A program made the translations under genes and the position numbers. A stretch of DNA of 5,818 nt from Ramlibacter sp. GTDB lineage: Bacteria > Pseudomonadota > Gammaproteobacteria > Burkholderiales > Burkholderiaceae. Below are positions 5,210 through 5,818 of this stretch, piece by piece. The stretch lies in the NCBI GenBank assembly GCA_014376915.1, contig JACMQP010000102.1:1-5818 (forward strand), in the 5' to 3' direction. Below the pieces are notes generated by a model. That model was given only the letters and a program-made list of their open reading frames with translations, had not been told where the DNA came from and did no database searches. How positions within the stretch are numbered: position 1 is the first letter of the stretch; every line of letters starts with the position of its first letter.

Positions 5210-5818
5210 GAGCGTGTTCACCAGGTGGCCGCCGTCCACGGCGATCACCGAGCCGGTCATGTACGACGACGCGTCGGAAGCCAGCAGCAGCAGCGGCCCG
5301 TCCAGTTCCGCCAGCTGGCCGACGCGCTGTTGCGGCACCCGCGCGACGATCGCCTGGCCAGCCGGCGAGCGCAGCAGCTCGCGGTTGATCTCGGTCTCGA
5401 AATAGCCAGGCGCAAGCGCGTTGACGCGGATGCCGTGCCCGGCCCATTCCAGCGCCAGCGCCTTGGTCAGCTGCACCACCGCCGCCTTGGTCGCCGCATA
5501 GGACGCGACCTGGGAGCGCACGCGCAGGCCCAGGATCGATGCGATGTTGACGATGCTGCCCGGCTGGCCGGCCCGGATCAGCGTCCGCGCGGCCGCCTGC
5601 GCCACCCGGAACACGCCCGAAAGGTTGACGTCCACCACTGCGTTCCAGTCGGCCTCCTTCACGTCCAGGCTGGGGCCGCGCACCACGTTGCCGGCATTGT
5701 TGACGACGATGGTCGGCACGCCAAGGTGGCTGCCGGTCTGCGCGAAGGCGTCGGCCACACTTTCGGAGTCGGTGACGTCGACCTGGTAGGCCCGCACATC
5801 GGCCGGCCGGCCGATCGA
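5207..5818 (-). CDS. Classical short-chain dehydrogenase/reductase, 5'-truncated by window edge
   Basis: NAD(P)-dependent oxidoreductase of the FabG-like classical SDR family, cytosolic and normally tetrameric. 203 residues are visible; the family is about 250 aa, so roughly 45-50 N-terminal residues including the TGxxxGIG cofactor loop lie beyond the right edge. Numbering from the first visible residue: VDVTD (13-17) contacts the cofactor adenine region in relatives, NNAG is at 40-43, and Asn65 lies in DVNLSG. The catalytic Ser94 is in NIAS, and Tyr107 with Lys111 form YAATK. APGYFETE (136-143) is the PG motif and the tail is VDGGHLVNTL. The full Asn-Ser-Tyr-Lys tetrad is present. A GTG at 5797 is internal. 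Substrate cannot be named: FabG, gluconate 5-dehydrogenase and glucose 1-dehydrogenase types share these motifs. It is convergent with the 122-aa gene, and its own upstream partners are outside the window. Confidence 0.94.
   Translation of the reverse strand, partial: SIGRPADVRAYQVDVTDSESVADAFAQTGSHLGVPTIVVNNAGNVVRGPSLDVKEADWNAVVDVNLSGVFRVAQAAARTLIRAGQPGSIVNIASILGLRVRSQVASYAATKAAVVQLTKALALEWAGHGIRVNALAPGYFETEINRELLRSPAGQAIVARVPQQRVGQLAELDGPLLLLASDASSYMTGSVIAVDGGHLVNTL

Noticed and set aside
1629..5818. Thiolase plus FabG-like SDR as a polyhydroxybutyrate (phaA/phaB) locus
   Set aside because: The SDR is about 2.4 kb away on the opposite strand with unrelated genes between and no PHA synthase; its motifs do not single out acetoacetyl-CoA reductase.

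Overview
The window is GC-rich with strong G/C preference at third codon positions. It reads as ordinary chromosome from a gammaproteobacterium, most likely Xanthomonadales (Lysobacter, Luteimonas, Stenotrophomonas or Xanthomonas type). That placement is an inference from codon usage, the AceK sequence and the short UPF0225 protein; no rRNA or other marker is present. Six protein genes are well supported. No tRNA, rRNA, CRISPR array, insertion sequence or phage gene was seen.

Layout, left to right. (1) The 3' five-sixths of aceK, isocitrate dehydrogenase kinase/phosphatase, on +; it begins outside the window. (2) A 126-nt gap with a 69-nt patch that looks coding but fades out, perhaps a gene remnant. 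(3) A complete biosynthetic-type thiolase (acetyl-CoA C-acetyltransferase) on + with a strong ribosome binding site. (4) A 214-nt gap with several short inverted repeats. (5) A translationally coupled + pair: a short UPF0225/YchJ-like protein with one SEC-C zinc motif, then a HAD-superfamily phosphatase that starts at a TTG overlapping the stop of its neighbour. (6) A convergent junction holding a 51-nt imperfect inverted repeat. (7) An uncharacterised 202-aa protein on - with a single N-terminal membrane segment. (8) A divergent, uncharacterised acidic 122-aa protein on +. (9) The 3' part of a classical short-chain dehydrogenase/reductase on -, running off the right edge and meeting its neighbour tail to tail at a palindrome that includes both stop codons.

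Functionally, AceK controls carbon flow between the TCA cycle and the glyoxylate bypass, and the thiolase joins or splits acetyl-CoA units. Their adjacency is metabolically sensible (acetate, fatty-acid or C2 metabolism), but a shared transcript is not shown. The HAD phosphatase, YchJ-like protein, membrane protein and SDR do not form an obvious pathway. No convincing novel multi-gene system was found. The items most worth a second look are the possible gene remnant after aceK, the two tail-to-tail palindromes, and the divergent pair of unknown genes.
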